From Enterobacter asburiae (GTDB lineage Bacteria; Pseudomonadota; Gammaproteobacteria; Enterobacterales; Enterobacteriaceae): a DNA stretch of 64,000 bases. The DNA lies in NCBI RefSeq assembly GCF_024599655.1, contig NZ_CP102247.1, positions 372,001 through 436,000 on the forward strand, given 5' to 3'. Positions 8,426-17,576 of this stretch are shown here, one piece after another. How positions within the stretch are numbered: the stretch's first letter is position 1; every line of letters starts with the position of its first letter. A program made the translations under genes and the position numbers. The notes beneath the pieces were generated by a model, which saw nothing but the letters and a program-made list of their open reading frames with translations, had not been told where the DNA came from and made no database searches.

Positions 8426-8496
8426 GCCCGGTGGCGCTTCGCTTACCGGGCCTACTGTTCGAATGTAGGCCGGGTAAGGCGCAGCCGCCACCCGGC
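8426..8496. repeat. REP pair in the convergent TerC/HAD junction
   Basis: Two inverted palindromic units face each other: GCCCGGTGGCGCTTCGCTTACCGGGCCTAC (8426-8455) and GTAGGCCGGGTAAGGCGCAGCCGCCACCCGGC (8465-8496, key core GTAGGCCGGGTAAGGC). They are typical enterobacterial REP/BIME sequences and can act as RNA 3'-end stabilisers. Confidence 0.88.
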
Positions 8497-8503
8497 AAAA
8501 AGG

Positions 8504-9163
8504 CTACTTGATGGGTGAATTCCGGCGCTTGCGCGGGTGATGGAAGTGCCGCCAGTGCGGATCCTGCGCCGCCGCCAGCAGCTCGTGGTCGCCGCGGGTA
8601 TCTCCCCAGGCGCGCAGGTGATAGGCGTTCAGATCGCCATACACTTTTTCCAGCCTTGCCACCTTCTGGGCGCAGCGGCAGTTATTGCCCGTGATGCGCC
8701 CTGTCAGCTTGCCGTCTTTCACTTCCAGCTGCGTGCCAATCAGCTTAATGCCGAGCTTATCAGCCCACGGCTGGAGCACCAGCGCCGGGGACGCGGAACA
8801 GATGGTCACCTCCGCACCGGAGTTCACCTCAGCCGCCACTGCCAGAACCCCTTCGGGGCGCATCAGCTTGTTCCAGTATTTTTCGCAAAAGGCTTCCGCC
8901 TGCTGGCGCAGCCAGTGTTCATCCACGCCCGTCAGGAACGTTTTAATCAGCACTTCCTTCAGCTCATCGCGCGTCAGCTTGCGGCGCACGCAGTGGAGCG
9001 TGGGCAGCGCCATACGCACCAGGCGGCCCGCGAAGTAACGTTTACCGAAGGCAAAACGCAGGAAAGGAATAAAGCTGTCGTGGTGCGTTAATGTCCCGTC
9101 AAAGTCAAAGACAGAGAGCACGCTGGATTTTGCCACCGTCTCGTCGGCAATCATATTGGTCAT
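8504..9163 (-). CDS. HAD-IB family phosphatase
   Basis: Soluble haloacid-dehalogenase-type hydrolase of 219 residues, subfamily IB (phosphoserine phosphatase/CicA/PgpC-like). Motif I is DFDGTLT with nucleophile Asp20 and acid Asp22. Motif II is the Ser in ICSASP near residue 123, motif III is Lys167, and motif IV is GDTRGD with Asp188 and Asp192. A four-helix cap occupies residues 27-100. The substrate is not known; relatives remove phosphate from small metabolites or from phosphatidylglycerol phosphate. It has no membrane helix. The first ATG at 9163 is used; an ATG three codons later is also possible. It is divergent from the MepS-like gene. Confidence 0.85.
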   Translation of the reverse strand: MTNMIADETVAKSSVLSVFDFDGTLTHHDSFIPFLRFAFGKRYFAGRLVRMALPTLHCVRRKLTRDELKEVLIKTFLTGVDEHWLRQQAEAFCEKYWNKLMRPEGVLAVAAEVNSGAEVTICSASPALVLQPWADKLGIKLIGTQLEVKDGKLTGRITGNNCRCAQKVARLEKVYGDLNAYHLRAWGDTRGDHELLAAAQDPHWRHFHHPRKRRNSPIK

Positions 9164-9402
9164 AAATACGTCTTAGCTGAAATACACATTCTGCGGATCA
9201 GTTTACCTGCTTTAGCTGGACAGTCCTTATATCGCCACCATTTTTTTCTCGATCTTGCGATCTCAAAGTGAGTCCATTTTTGGCCTCGATAAGGATTGGT
9301 GAAAAAACGAACTGTCTATATTATCGCCACATCGCAAGATATTTCGGGGAACCATTGGGCCCCACAGGTAAGGAAAAACTCACTCACTACTTCTTTCTTG
9401 AT

Positions 9403-9930
9403 ATGACTCTTAGATCGCTTATTTCAATCCTCACGTTAAGTTTTGCTTCGTTTTCCGCGTTCAGCTTTCAACTCCCAGCGTCGATGCTATCGATGAACAG
9501 TGAGCTGGCAGTATCACCGGCGAAATCTGCGCTGCTGCATCAGGAAACAGGTCCGCTGCGCTCGCGTATTCTCGATCAATACCAGAAGTGGAAAGGCACC
9601 CAGTACCGGTGGGGCGGAACCACGCATCGCGGGGTGGATTGCTCCGCGCTCGTGCAGCACCTGTTCACCGATGCGGCGCATCTTAATTTGCCGCGCACGA
9701 CGAGTGAACAGATCCATCGCGGCGTGCAGGTCGCGCAATACCGTCTGAGAGCCGGCGATCTGGTCTTCTTCCAGACCGGCCCGAACCGCAAGCACGTCGG
9801 CGTTTATATTGGCAATAGCCAGTTTATTCATGCCTCAAGCAGCCAGGGGGTAACGGTCTCAACCCTGACTGATGATTACTGGCAGGCGCACTTCATTACC
9901 GCCCGTCGGGTTGCAGGCAGTGCGGCCTGA
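9403..9930 (+). CDS. NlpC/P60 (C40) cell-wall peptidase, MepS-like
   Basis: Predicted exported DD- or LD-endopeptidase acting on peptidoglycan stems, 175 residues. Residues 1-22 form a signal peptide (MTLRSLISILTLSFASFSAF) and there is no lipobox. The catalytic triad is visible as Cys80 (GVDCSAL), His131 (KHVGVYIG) and His143 (FIHASS). The catalytic domain resembles E. coli MepS/Spr (DQY..WKG..YR.GG, RTTSEQ, AGDLVFF, DDYW, ARRV), but MepS is a lipoprotein while this one should be free in the periplasm. I chose the ATG at 9403 because it starts a clean signal peptide; no good ribosome-binding site precedes it. It is a likely paralogue of mepS. Confidence 0.83.
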   Translation: MTLRSLISILTLSFASFSAFSFQLPASMLSMNSELAVSPAKSALLHQETGPLRSRILDQYQKWKGTQYRWGGTTHRGVDCSALVQHLFTDAAHLNLPRTTSEQIHRGVQVAQYRLRAGDLVFFQTGPNRKHVGVYIGNSQFIHASSSQGVTVSTLTDDYWQAHFITARRVAGSAA

Positions 9931-9935
9931 CACCG

Positions 9936-10733
9936 TCAGATGATGTCATCCACGACGCCGCCGTCGACGCGAAGCGCCGCGCCCGAGGTGGCGGAGGCCT
10001 GTGGCGAACAGACATAAATCACCATATTGGCCACCTCTTCAACCGTGGCCGCGCGCTGGATAACCGAGCTGGGGCGGTTGGCCATCACAAACTCTTTTGC
10101 CAGCTGCTCCAGCGATTTGCCGGTTTTTTCGATTTCATCTTTCATCATCTCTGCGAAACCGTCTGACATCGTCGGGCCTGGCAGTACGCTGTTGACCGTC
10201 ACGCCGCTTCCCGCCACGAACTTCGCCAGCCCGCGCGCCAGCGAGAGCTGCGCCGTTTTGGTCACGCCGTAGTGGATCATATCCGCCGGGATATTGCAGG
10301 CCGACTCGGAGGAGATAAACACCACGCGTCCCCAGCCTTTCTGCACCATACCCGGCAGCAGGGCGCGGGACAGACGCACGCCGGACATCACGTTGGTCTG
10401 CCAGTAACGTTCCCAGGTCTCATCGTCGGTGGCATAGAAATCCTGCGGACCGTAAATCCCGGCGTTGTTGACCAGGATATCGACGTTATTCGCCACCTTC
10501 AGAAGCGATTCGACCCCTTCCGCCGTGCTGAGATCGGCAATTGCGGCGCGCACCTGCACGCCCGGCACCACCTGCTGTAGCTGCTGAATGCCTTTATTCA
10601 CCGATTCCGTGCTGCGGCCATTGACGATCACTTCCGCACCGCTTTCTGCCAGACCTCTGGCAATGGCGAACCCGATCCCGCCGGTTGAGGCGGTCACCAG
10701 CGCCACTTTCCCCGCAAAGTCGATTTTCATCAT
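9936..10733 (-). CDS. SDR-family NAD(P)-dependent oxidoreductase
   Basis: Classical short-chain dehydrogenase/reductase of 265 residues, cytosolic. The cofactor motif TASTGGIG (about residues 14-21), NNAGIYG, the catalytic Ser in ISSES, and the YGVTK Tyr-Lys pair (about residues 155-159) are all present. AAGGAG stands before tandem ATG codons at 10733 and 10730, so the start is uncertain by one codon. It lies 29 bases downstream of the LysR regulator on the same strand and may be co-transcribed with it. The substrate is unknown. The closeness to padC hints at a link with aromatic acid metabolism, which is inference only. Confidence 0.85.
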   Translation of the reverse strand: MMKIDFAGKVALVTASTGGIGFAIARGLAESGAEVIVNGRSTESVNKGIQQLQQVVPGVQVRAAIADLSTAEGVESLLKVANNVDILVNNAGIYGPQDFYATDDETWERYWQTNVMSGVRLSRALLPGMVQKGWGRVVFISSESACNIPADMIHYGVTKTAQLSLARGLAKFVAGSGVTVNSVLPGPTMSDGFAEMMKDEIEKTGKSLEQLAKEFVMANRPSSVIQRAATVEEVANMVIYVCSPQASATSGAALRVDGGVVDDII

Positions 10734-10762
10734 CTGCTCCTTATCGTTTAAACGTTCGGACC

Positions 10763-11644
10763 TTAAAGCGTAGCAGGTGAGGATGACGGCTCCTGGCTAA
10801 AAAGGCGCAACAGCGTCTCAACCTGCTCATCAAGCGGGGCGAGGGAGCGCTTTACAATCAGGTGAAGCGGCGTTGCTCTGCGCGCGCCGTGGCTCAGCGG
10901 CAGACGTTTCAGTACGCCTTGATCCAGCTGGGTCTGGATGCGTTCCTCTGGCAGCCAGCCGTAGCCGACCTGAGAGACGACGGCCTCTATGGCGGCATCG
11001 ATGGTGGAGAAGGTCCACGATTCACCGGCAGCATGCGCGGCGGGCTGGCTGTCCGCAATCTGGATAAGCGGCCACGGGCGCAGCATCTCATCATTTAGCG
11101 GCGCGTCGAGGTGAAAGAGGGGATGCTGGTGATGGGCCACGGCAACAAAGTCGATATTCATCAGCCATTCGCCGAGCCCGGTAATGTCCTGGCGGCGGGT
11201 TAAGATCATCACATCGGCTTCGTCGTTAATGGCGTCGGCGCGGGTATTTTCCAGCACCTCGGTGAGTCGTACCTGGGTTTGCGGATACTGCTGCTGGAAC
11301 TGACGCAGGATGGCGAACAGGCGGCGGCGCGGGAAAATGGAGTCCACGACCAGATCCAACCGCGTGCGCATCCCGTTGCGAAGGGTCGCTGCGCGCGTCT
11401 CAACGTACGAAAACGCTTTCAGCAGCGGTTTAACCTGGTTGAGAAGCAGTTCTCCCGCCGGGGTTAACACCGCCCGTCGCCCCTCCGGGACCAGCAGCGC
11501 CACGCCCAGCCGCTCCTGCAGCAGCGACAGGTTATAGCTCACCGAGGACTGGCTGCGGTGGGTTTCTTCCGCGGCTTTGGCAAAGCTGCCCGCTTCCACG
11601 ACTCGTTCCAGTAAAGACCATTGTTCCAGCGTCGTCTTGTGCAT
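10763..11644 (-). CDS. LysR-family transcriptional regulator next to padC
   Basis: A 293-residue LysR-type regulator. The N-terminal helix-turn-helix covers about residues 5-60 (SFAKAAEETHRSQSSVSYNLSL) and a periplasmic-binding-protein-like effector domain follows. It is divergent from padC, with 99 bases between the start codons. By the usual logic of the family it should activate or control padC in response to a hydroxycinnamic acid, and perhaps also the SDR gene downstream of it. The family of padC regulators differs between bacteria (PadR in Gram-positives), so the assignment rests on position. Confidence 0.85.
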   Translation of the reverse strand: MHKTTLEQWSLLERVVEAGSFAKAAEETHRSQSSVSYNLSLLQERLGVALLVPEGRRAVLTPAGELLLNQVKPLLKAFSYVETRAATLRNGMRTRLDLVVDSIFPRRRLFAILRQFQQQYPQTQVRLTEVLENTRADAINDEADVMILTRRQDITGLGEWLMNIDFVAVAHHQHPLFHLDAPLNDEMLRPWPLIQIADSQPAAHAAGESWTFSTIDAAIEAVVSQVGYGWLPEERIQTQLDQGVLKRLPLSHGARRATPLHLIVKRSLAPLDEQVETLLRLFSQEPSSSPATL

Positions 11645-11649
11645 GATTT

Positions 11650-11664
11650 ATCTAAAATTTGGAT
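11650..11664. promoter_or_regulatory. Candidate LysR operator between the regulator and padC
   Basis: ATCTAAAATTTGGAT is an imperfect inverted repeat of the ATC-N9-GAT type that LysR regulators bind. It starts only a few bases upstream of the LysR start codon (11644). A LysR site here could serve both autoregulation and padC control. Two tandem ATTC repeats follow near 11690. Confidence 0.4.
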
Positions 11665-11743
11665 GAATTTGATTAAAACATAGCGTTATTCATTCATTTT
11701 TTGAAGGGGTACGATCGTCTCATCAAAACAAAGGAGACATCTT

Positions 11744-12247
11744 ATGAACACCTTCGACAAACACGACTTAAGCGGCTTCGTTGGCAAACACCTTGTTTAT
11801 ACTTACGATAACGGCTGGAACTACGAGATTTATGTAAAAAATGAGACCACGCTTGATTACCGTATTCACAGCGGTCTCGTGGCCAACCGTTGGGTGAAAG
11901 ATCAGCAGGCTTACATCGTGCGGGTAGGGGAAAGCATCTATAAAATTTCCTGGACCGAGCCAACCGGTACCGACGTCAGCCTGATTGTGAACCTGGGCGA
12001 CAAACTGTTCCACGGCACCATCTTCTTCCCACGCTGGGTAATGAACAACCCGGAAAAAACCGTCTGCTTCCAGAACGACCATATTCCGCTGATGAATAGC
12101 TATCGCGATGCGGGCCCGGCGTATCCAACGGAAGTGATTGATGAGTTTGCCACGATCACCTTCGTGCGCGACTGCGGTGCAAATAATGAAAGCGTTATCG
12201 CCTGCGCGGCCAGTGAATTACCGAAAAACTTTCCAGATAACCTGTAA
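11744..12247 (+). CDS. padC: Phenolic acid decarboxylase
   Basis: Cytosolic cofactor-free enzyme that decarboxylates p-coumaric, ferulic and caffeic acids to vinyl phenols, a detoxification step for bacteria meeting plant material. Its 167 residues match the small PAD family. The substrate-binding tyrosines are seen as Tyr19 and Tyr21 in LVYTYDNGW, and the other catalytic residues as Arg49 (ANRWV) and Glu72 (SWTEPTG). AAAGGAGA lies before the ATG. It stands as a single gene with its own terminator and a divergent LysR regulator. Confidence 0.93.
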   Translation: MNTFDKHDLSGFVGKHLVYTYDNGWNYEIYVKNETTLDYRIHSGLVANRWVKDQQAYIVRVGESIYKISWTEPTGTDVSLIVNLGDKLFHGTIFFPRWVMNNPEKTVCFQNDHIPLMNSYRDAGPAYPTEVIDEFATITFVRDCGANNESVIACAASELPKNFPDNL

Positions 12248-12278
12248 TAAGCGCGACAATTAACTAAAAAGAAAAGTT

Positions 12279-12321
12279 CCCGGCTATTTCATATTATTTT
12301 GAAATAGCCGGGATTTTTTTT
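12279..12321 (+). terminator. Intrinsic terminator of padC
   Basis: A perfect 12-base stem, CCCGGCTATTTC (12279-12290) with GAAATAGCCGGG (12301-12312), encloses a 10-base loop and is followed by an eight-T run. It isolates padC from the arn operon. Confidence 0.95.
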
Positions 12322-12453
12322 GTTTGTTGAGGATTGGTTTAAAGCAATTCATTTCAAAATGTTGCGAAAGATCACATTAAAAATATTTAATAGTAATTTA
12401 ACTTGTTGTTTTTCAACTAACTGCTAGTTGTCTTATAACGTTGCAAACGTTGT

Positions 12454-12494
12454 CTTAATTTTTCCCTAAGGAAAGAGAGCTACTTTGATATAAG
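12454..12494 (+). promoter_or_regulatory. PmrA (BasR) box and promoter of the arn operon
   Basis: CTTAAT-TTTTC-CCTAAG (12454-12470) fits the PmrA direct-repeat consensus YTTAAK-N5-YTTAAK with one mismatch. It overlaps the -35 position. TATAAG at 12489-12494 lies about 17 bases further and serves as the -10. This is the usual PmrA-activated layout of arn operons, so expression should rise under PmrB-sensed iron, aluminium or acid and under PhoP/PmrD input. Just upstream a direct repeat AACGTTG-CA-AACGTTG (12437-12452) has no assigned role. The rest of the 12322-12573 gap is AT-rich with nothing else recognised. Confidence 0.8.
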
Positions 12495-12573
12495 TTTATG
12501 GTTCGTTGAAATAAACGGGCTGGCATTTGGTTAATATCAAAAACATGCCATTTATATTGCAAGGAAATTAATA

Positions 12574-13713
12574 ATGAGTGATTTTCTGCCTTTTTCGCGG
12601 CCGTCGATGGGCGCTGAGGAAATTGCGGCGCTTCAGGACGTTTTGATGTCGGGCTGGATCACCACGGGGCCTAAGAATCAGGAACTTGAAGAGGCATTCT
12701 GTCAACTTACCGGTAATCAGCATGCGATTGCCGTCTGTTCAGCCACCGCAGGTATGCACGTCACGCTGATGGCGCTGGATATTGGCCCGGGCGATGAAGT
12801 TATTACCCCTTCCCAGACCTGGGTCTCCACGCTGAATATGATCGTACTGCTGGGCGCCACGCCGGTCATGATCGATGTGGACAAAGATACATTAATGGTG
12901 ACACCAGAAGCCGTTGAAGCCGCCATTACCCCACGTACCAAAGCCATTATTCCCGTTCATTATGCCGGCGCGCCGTGTGAAATCGACGCCATTCATGCCA
13001 TCGGTGAACGTCACGGTATTCCGGTTATTGAAGATGCGGCCCATGCCGCTGGAACCTACTACAAGAACCGTCATGTGGGCTGGAAAGGAACGGCGATTTT
13101 TTCCTTCCACGCCATTAAAAATATGACCTGCGCGGAAGGTGGCTTAGTCGTCACGGATAATGCCCAGCTGGCACAGAGGATCCGCAGCCTGAAATTCCAT
13201 GGTCTGGGCGTAGATGCCTATGACCGCCAGACGCACGGTCGTGCGCCGCAGGCGGAAGTGATCGCGCCGGGCTATAAATACAACCTGGCGGACATCAACG
13301 CCGCGCTGGCGCTGGTGCAGTTAGGCAAGCTGAAAGAGGCCAACAGGCGCCGCCAGGAAATCGCCGAACGCTACCTGCGGGAGCTTGCCGATACGCCGTT
13401 CCAGCCGCTCACCATTCCGTCATGGCCGCACGTGCACGCCTGGCACCTGTTTATTATTCGCGTTGATGAAGCGCGCTGTGGAATTTCCCGCGACAACCTG
13501 ATGGCGGTGCTGAAAGAGAAAGGCATCGGTACCGGCCTCCACTTCCGCGCGGCGCACACCCAAAAATACTACCGCGAGCGTTTTCCTGATGTATCGCTCC
13601 CGAATTCTGAATGGAATAGCGCGCGTATTTGTTCCCTCCCTCTTTTCCCGGATATGACTCATGACGACACAACCCGTGTCATTACCGCACTCCATCAGCT
13701 TGCAGGACATTGA
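12574..13713 (+). CDS. arnB: ArnB, UDP-Ara4O aminotransferase
   Basis: PLP enzyme that transfers an amino group from glutamate to UDP-4-keto-pentose (UDP-Ara4O), producing UDP-4-amino-4-deoxy-L-arabinose (UDP-L-Ara4N) for lipid A modification. It has 379 residues, the family length. It belongs to the DegT/DnrJ/EryC1 sugar aminotransferases. The Schiff-base lysine is Lys182 in [10 protein letters not shown], and the Asp of IEDAAHAAG contacts the pyridine nitrogen. AAGGAAA precedes the ATG. First gene of arnBCADTEF; its stop codon is one base before arnC. Confidence 0.95.
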   Translation: MSDFLPFSRPSMGAEEIAALQDVLMSGWITTGPKNQELEEAFCQLTGNQHAIAVCSATAGMHVTLMALDIGPGDEVITPSQTWVSTLNMIVLLGATPVMIDVDKDTLMVTPEAVEAAITPRTKAIIPVHYAGAPCEIDAIHAIGERHGIPVIEDAAHAAGTYYKNRHVGWKGTAIFSFHAIKNMTCAEGGLVVTDNAQLAQRIRSLKFHGLGVDAYDRQTHGRAPQAEVIAPGYKYNLADINAALALVQLGKLKEANRRRQEIAERYLRELADTPFQPLTIPSWPHVHAWHLFIIRVDEARCGISRDNLMAVLKEKGIGTGLHFRAAHTQKYYRERFPDVSLPNSEWNSARICSLPLFPDMTHDDTTRVITALHQLAGH

Positions 13714-13714
13714 T

Positions 13715-14698
13715 ATGTTCAGTGCACCGCCCGTACAAAAAGTTTCCGTGGTCATCCCGGTTTATAACGAGCAGGAGAGCCTGCCCGAACTGATCCGCCG
13801 TACAACGGCCGCCTGCGACACGATGGGCAAGGCTTACGAAATTCTGCTGGTGGATGACGGCAGTAGCGATAATTCCGCGCTGATGCTGACCGAGGCCGCG
13901 CAGGCTGAAGGCAGCCACATTGTGGCCGTGCTGCTCAACCGCAACTACGGCCAGCACTCGGCGATTATGGCGGGGTTTAGCCACGTCACGGGCGATCTGA
14001 TCATCACCCTGGACGCTGACCTGCAAAACCCGCCGGAAGAGATCCCGCGCCTGGTCGCCAAAGCCGATGAAGGCTATGACGTGGTTGGCACCGTTCGCCA
14101 GAACCGTCAGGACAGCCTGTTCCGCAAGCTGGCCTCACGCACGATTAACCGACTGATTCAGCGCACGACCGGCAAAGCGATGGGCGATTACGGCTGCATG
14201 CTGCGCGCCTACCGCCGCCATATTGTCGACGCCATGCTGCATTGCCATGAGCGCAGCACCTTTATTCCGATCCTCGCCAACACCTTTGCCCGTAAGGCAA
14301 CGGAAATTCCGGTTCTGCACGCCGAGCGCGAGCACGGGGAATCGAAGTACAGCTTTATGCGTCTCATCAACCTGATGTATGACCTCATCACCTGCCTGAC
14401 CACCACACCGCTGCGTCTGCTGAGCGTTTTCGGCAGCATCATCGCCGTGGCCGGGTTTGCGCTGTCCGTCCTGCTGGTGGTACTGCGACTGGTCTTTGGC
14501 CCGCAGTGGGCGGCGGAAGGTGTCTTCATGCTCTTTGCCGTGCTGTTTATGTTCATCGGCGCCCAGTTTGTCGGGATGGGCCTTCTCGGTGAATACATTG
14601 GCCGTATTTATAACGATGTTCGCGCGCGTCCGCGCTACTTTATTCAACGTGTTGTCCGTCAGGAACACAAAGCATCTCAAGAGGAAATTCACCCATGA
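13715..14698 (+). CDS. arnC: ArnC, undecaprenyl-phosphate 4-deoxy-4-formamido-L-arabinose transferase
   Basis: Inner-membrane family-2 glycosyltransferase that moves the formylated Ara4N from UDP to undecaprenyl phosphate. It has 327 residues. The nucleotide-sugar motif VDDGSSDNS and the [14 protein letters not shown] motif mark the GT-A fold in the first 220 residues. Two C-terminal transmembrane helices (about residues 235-260 and 270-292) anchor it. The frame is open upstream to 13661 inside arnB, but the ATG at 13715, one base after the arnB stop, matches the family N-terminus. It overlaps arnA by ATGA. Confidence 0.95.
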   Translation: MFSAPPVQKVSVVIPVYNEQESLPELIRRTTAACDTMGKAYEILLVDDGSSDNSALMLTEAAQAEGSHIVAVLLNRNYGQHSAIMAGFSHVTGDLIITLDADLQNPPEEIPRLVAKADEGYDVVGTVRQNRQDSLFRKLASRTINRLIQRTTGKAMGDYGCMLRAYRRHIVDAMLHCHERSTFIPILANTFARKATEIPVLHAEREHGESKYSFMRLINLMYDLITCLTTTPLRLLSVFGSIIAVAGFALSVLLVVLRLVFGPQWAAEGVFMLFAVLFMFIGAQFVGMGLLGEYIGRIYNDVRARPRYFIQRVVRQEHKASQEEIHP

Positions 14699-16677
14699 AA
14701 GCTGTTGTATTTGCCTATCACGATATGGGGTGCACGGGCACGCTGGCCCTGCTGGAAGCGGGCTATGACATTGCGGCAATCTTTACCCATCCGGACACGG
14801 CCGGAGAGAATAACTTTTTCGGCTCTGTGGCGCGTATCGCCGCCGAGCGTGGGATCCCGGTTTACGCGCCGGACGACGTAAACCACCCGCTGTGGGTGGA
14901 TCGCATCCGCGCGCTCGCGCCTGACGTAATCTTCTCGTTCTACTATCGCAACCTGCTTTCCGACGAGATCTTAGGTCTGGCCGCAAAAGGCGCCTTTAAT
15001 CTTCACGGTTCTCTGCTGCCCGCCTACCGCGGCCGCGCTCCGCTGAACTGGGTGCTGGTGAACGGTGAAACGGAAACGGGCGTGACGCTGCACCGCATGG
15101 TGCGCCGCGCTGACGCGGGCGCTATCGTGGCACAGCAGAAGGTCGCTATTGATGCGGACGAAACGGCGCTGCAGCTGCATCAAAAGCTGAATGCAACGGC
15201 GCAGACGCTGCTGCGTGATGCCCTTCCAGGCATCCTCAACGGCACCTTCAGCGAGACCGCGCAGGATGAGAGCAAGGCAAGCAGCTTTGGCCGCCGCACG
15301 CCGGAAGATGGTCGTCTGGACTGGAACAAGCCCGCCCGCCAGCTGCACAACCTGGTGCGCGCCGTGACCGACCCGTGGCCGGGCGCGTACAGCTTTGCTG
15401 GCGTAAGCAAATTTATCGTCTGGAAATCCCGCGTGCGTGACGATATTCCGGCTGCCAAACCGGGCACCGTTGTCTCTGTCTCCCCGCTGATTGTAAGCTG
15501 CGGCGAGCAGGCGCTGGAGATCGTCACCGGACAAACCGACAACGGCCTGTACGTTCAGGGCACGCAGCTGGCGCAGTCTCTGGGTCTGGTGGCCGGGGCG
15601 CTGATCACCAGCGCCCCGGTTGTTGCCATCAAACGCCGTACCCGCGTGCTGATCCTCGGCGTGAACGGTTTTATCGGTAACCACCTGACTGAACGTCTGC
15701 TCAAAGACGATAACTATGAAATCTACGGTCTGGATATCGGCTCTGACGCCATCAGCCGTTTCCTCAACAACCCGCGTTTCCACTTCGTGGAAGGGGACAT
15801 CAGCATCCATTCCGAGTGGATCGAATACCACATTAAAAAATGCGACGTGGTGCTGCCGCTGGTCGCCATTGCCACCCCGATTGAGTACACCCGTAACCCG
15901 CTTCGCGTGTTCGAGCTGGACTTCGAAGAGAACCTGAAGATCATCCGCGACTGCGTGAAATACGACAAGCGCATCATCTTCCCGTCCACGTCTGAAGTGT
16001 ACGGTATGTGTACCGATAAGAACTTCGATGAAGACACCTCCAACCTGGTGGTCGGGCCGATCAACAAACAGCGCTGGATTTACTCCGTCTCCAAACAGCT
16101 GCTGGACCGCGTGATTTGGGCCTACGGTGAGAAAGAAGGCCTGCGCTTTACCCTGTTCCGTCCGTTCAACTGGATGGGCCCGCGTCTGGATAACCTGAAC
16201 GCGGCGCGTATCGGCAGCTCCCGTGCGATCACCCAGCTGATCCTGAACCTGGTGGAAGGCTCGCCAATTAAGCTTATCGAAGGCGGGAAACAGAAACGCT
16301 GCTTTACCGATATCAGCGACGGTATCGAAGCGCTGTTCCGCATCATCGAAAACAAAGATAACCGCTGCAACGGTGAAATCATCAACATCGGTAACCCGGA
16401 CAACGAAGCGAGCATTCGCGAGCTGGCCGAGATGCTGCTGGCCAGCTTTGAGCGTCATCCGCTGCGCGATAAATTCCCGCCGTTTGCCGGTTTCCGCGAA
16501 GTGGAAAGCAGCAGCTACTATGGTAAGGGCTACCAGGACGTTGAGCACCGTAAGCCAAGCATTCGCAACGCGAAGCGCTGCCTGAACTGGACGCCGACGG
16601 TGAAGATGGAGCAGACCATTGATGAGACGCTCGATTTCTTCCTGCGCACCGTGGAGCTGTCGGAACAGGACTCATGA
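14695..16677 (+). CDS. arnA: ArnA, bifunctional UDP-GlcA decarboxylase / UDP-Ara4N formyltransferase
   Basis: Cytosolic fusion enzyme of 660 residues. The N-terminal 300 residues are a 10-formyl-tetrahydrofolate-dependent formyltransferase with Asn102 and His104 ([13 protein letters not shown]) and Asp140. The C-terminal part is an SDR-type NAD+-dependent decarboxylase with [12 protein letters not shown] near residue 318, the catalytic Ser in PSTSEVYG and the Tyr/Lys pair in YSVSKQLLD. It makes UDP-Ara4O from UDP-glucuronate and formylates UDP-Ara4N. It overlaps arnC and arnD by ATGA at both ends. Confidence 0.96.
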   Translation: MKAVVFAYHDMGCTGTLALLEAGYDIAAIFTHPDTAGENNFFGSVARIAAERGIPVYAPDDVNHPLWVDRIRALAPDVIFSFYYRNLLSDEILGLAAKGAFNLHGSLLPAYRGRAPLNWVLVNGETETGVTLHRMVRRADAGAIVAQQKVAIDADETALQLHQKLNATAQTLLRDALPGILNGTFSETAQDESKASSFGRRTPEDGRLDWNKPARQLHNLVRAVTDPWPGAYSFAGVSKFIVWKSRVRDDIPAAKPGTVVSVSPLIVSCGEQALEIVTGQTDNGLYVQGTQLAQSLGLVAGALITSAPVVAIKRRTRVLILGVNGFIGNHLTERLLKDDNYEIYGLDIGSDAISRFLNNPRFHFVEGDISIHSEWIEYHIKKCDVVLPLVAIATPIEYTRNPLRVFELDFEENLKIIRDCVKYDKRIIFPSTSEVYGMCTDKNFDEDTSNLVVGPINKQRWIYSVSKQLLDRVIWAYGEKEGLRFTLFRPFNWMGPRLDNLNAARIGSSRAITQLILNLVEGSPIKLIEGGKQKRCFTDISDGIEALFRIIENKDNRCNGEIINIGNPDNEASIRELAEMLLASFERHPLRDKFPPFAGFREVESSSYYGKGYQDVEHRKPSIRNAKRCLNWTPTVKMEQTIDETLDFFLRTVELSEQDS

Positions 16678-17576
16678 AAAAAGTCGGTTTACGCATTGAT
16701 GTCGACACCTTCAGGGGAACGCGTGACGGCGTACCCAAACTGCTGGAACTGCTGAGCAAGCACGGTGTGCGTTCCAGCATTTTCTTCAGCGTGGGGCCTG
16801 ACAACATGGGACGCCATTTATGGCGTCTGGTTAAACCGGCATTTCTGTTCAAAATGCTGCGCTCGCGCGCAGCATCCCTCTACGGCTGGGATATTTTGCT
16901 GGCCGGCACCGCCTGGCCCGGCAGACGCATCGGCGCGGGTAATGAAGCCGTTATCCGTGAGGCGGCCCGGCTACATGAGGTCGGCCTGCATGCCTGGGAT
17001 CATCATGCCTGGCAAGCCTGGGCGGGCGTCTGGGATATCCCGCGTCTGTCCCGTGAGGTCGAGCGTGGGATGCTGGAGCTGGAGGCCATTACCGGCCAGC
17101 CCGTGCGCTGCTCCGCCGTGGCGGGATGGCGTGCGGATCAGCGCGTCGTTAAAGCCAAAGAAGCCTTCGCGTTTCGCTACAACAGCGATTGCCGCGGAAT
17201 CGGGCCCTTTTTGCCGCTGTTAGGCGAAAATCGCTACGGTACCGTGCAAATTCCGGTCACGCTTCCCACCTGGGATGAAGTGGTCGGACGCGAGGTGAAG
17301 GCTGATGAGTTCAATCGCTACATTCTGGACCGCATCCATCGTGACGCCGGTACGCCGGTGTATACCATCCATGCCGAAGTGGAAGGGATTGCGTATCAGC
17401 ATGATTTCGATGAGCTGCTGACGATGGCCGCTCAGGAGGGCATTGAATTCTGCCCGTTGAGCGAGCTGCTGCCGGACGACCTCAGCACCCTGCCGGTGGG
17501 CAAAGTCGTACGCAATGAAATGGCTGGCCGGGAAGGCTGGCTTGGCTATCAACAAACCGTGAGTCCGGTCCCATGA
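16674..17576 (+). CDS. arnD: ArnD, undecaprenyl-P-Ara4FN deformylase
   Basis: Metal-dependent polysaccharide deacetylase-type enzyme (NodB homology) that removes the formyl group from the lipid-linked sugar at the inner membrane, making the pathway irreversible. It has 300 residues. The metal/catalytic acids begin with Asp9 in RIDVDTF, and the His cluster [11 protein letters not shown] (about residue 104) provides metal ligands. It overlaps both neighbours by ATGA, so the whole operon is translationally coupled here. Confidence 0.94.
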   Translation: MKKVGLRIDVDTFRGTRDGVPKLLELLSKHGVRSSIFFSVGPDNMGRHLWRLVKPAFLFKMLRSRAASLYGWDILLAGTAWPGRRIGAGNEAVIREAARLHEVGLHAWDHHAWQAWAGVWDIPRLSREVERGMLELEAITGQPVRCSAVAGWRADQRVVKAKEAFAFRYNSDCRGIGPFLPLLGENRYGTVQIPVTLPTWDEVVGREVKADEFNRYILDRIHRDAGTPVYTIHAEVEGIAYQHDFDELLTMAAQEGIEFCPLSELLPDDLSTLPVGKVVRNEMAGREGWLGYQQTVSPVP

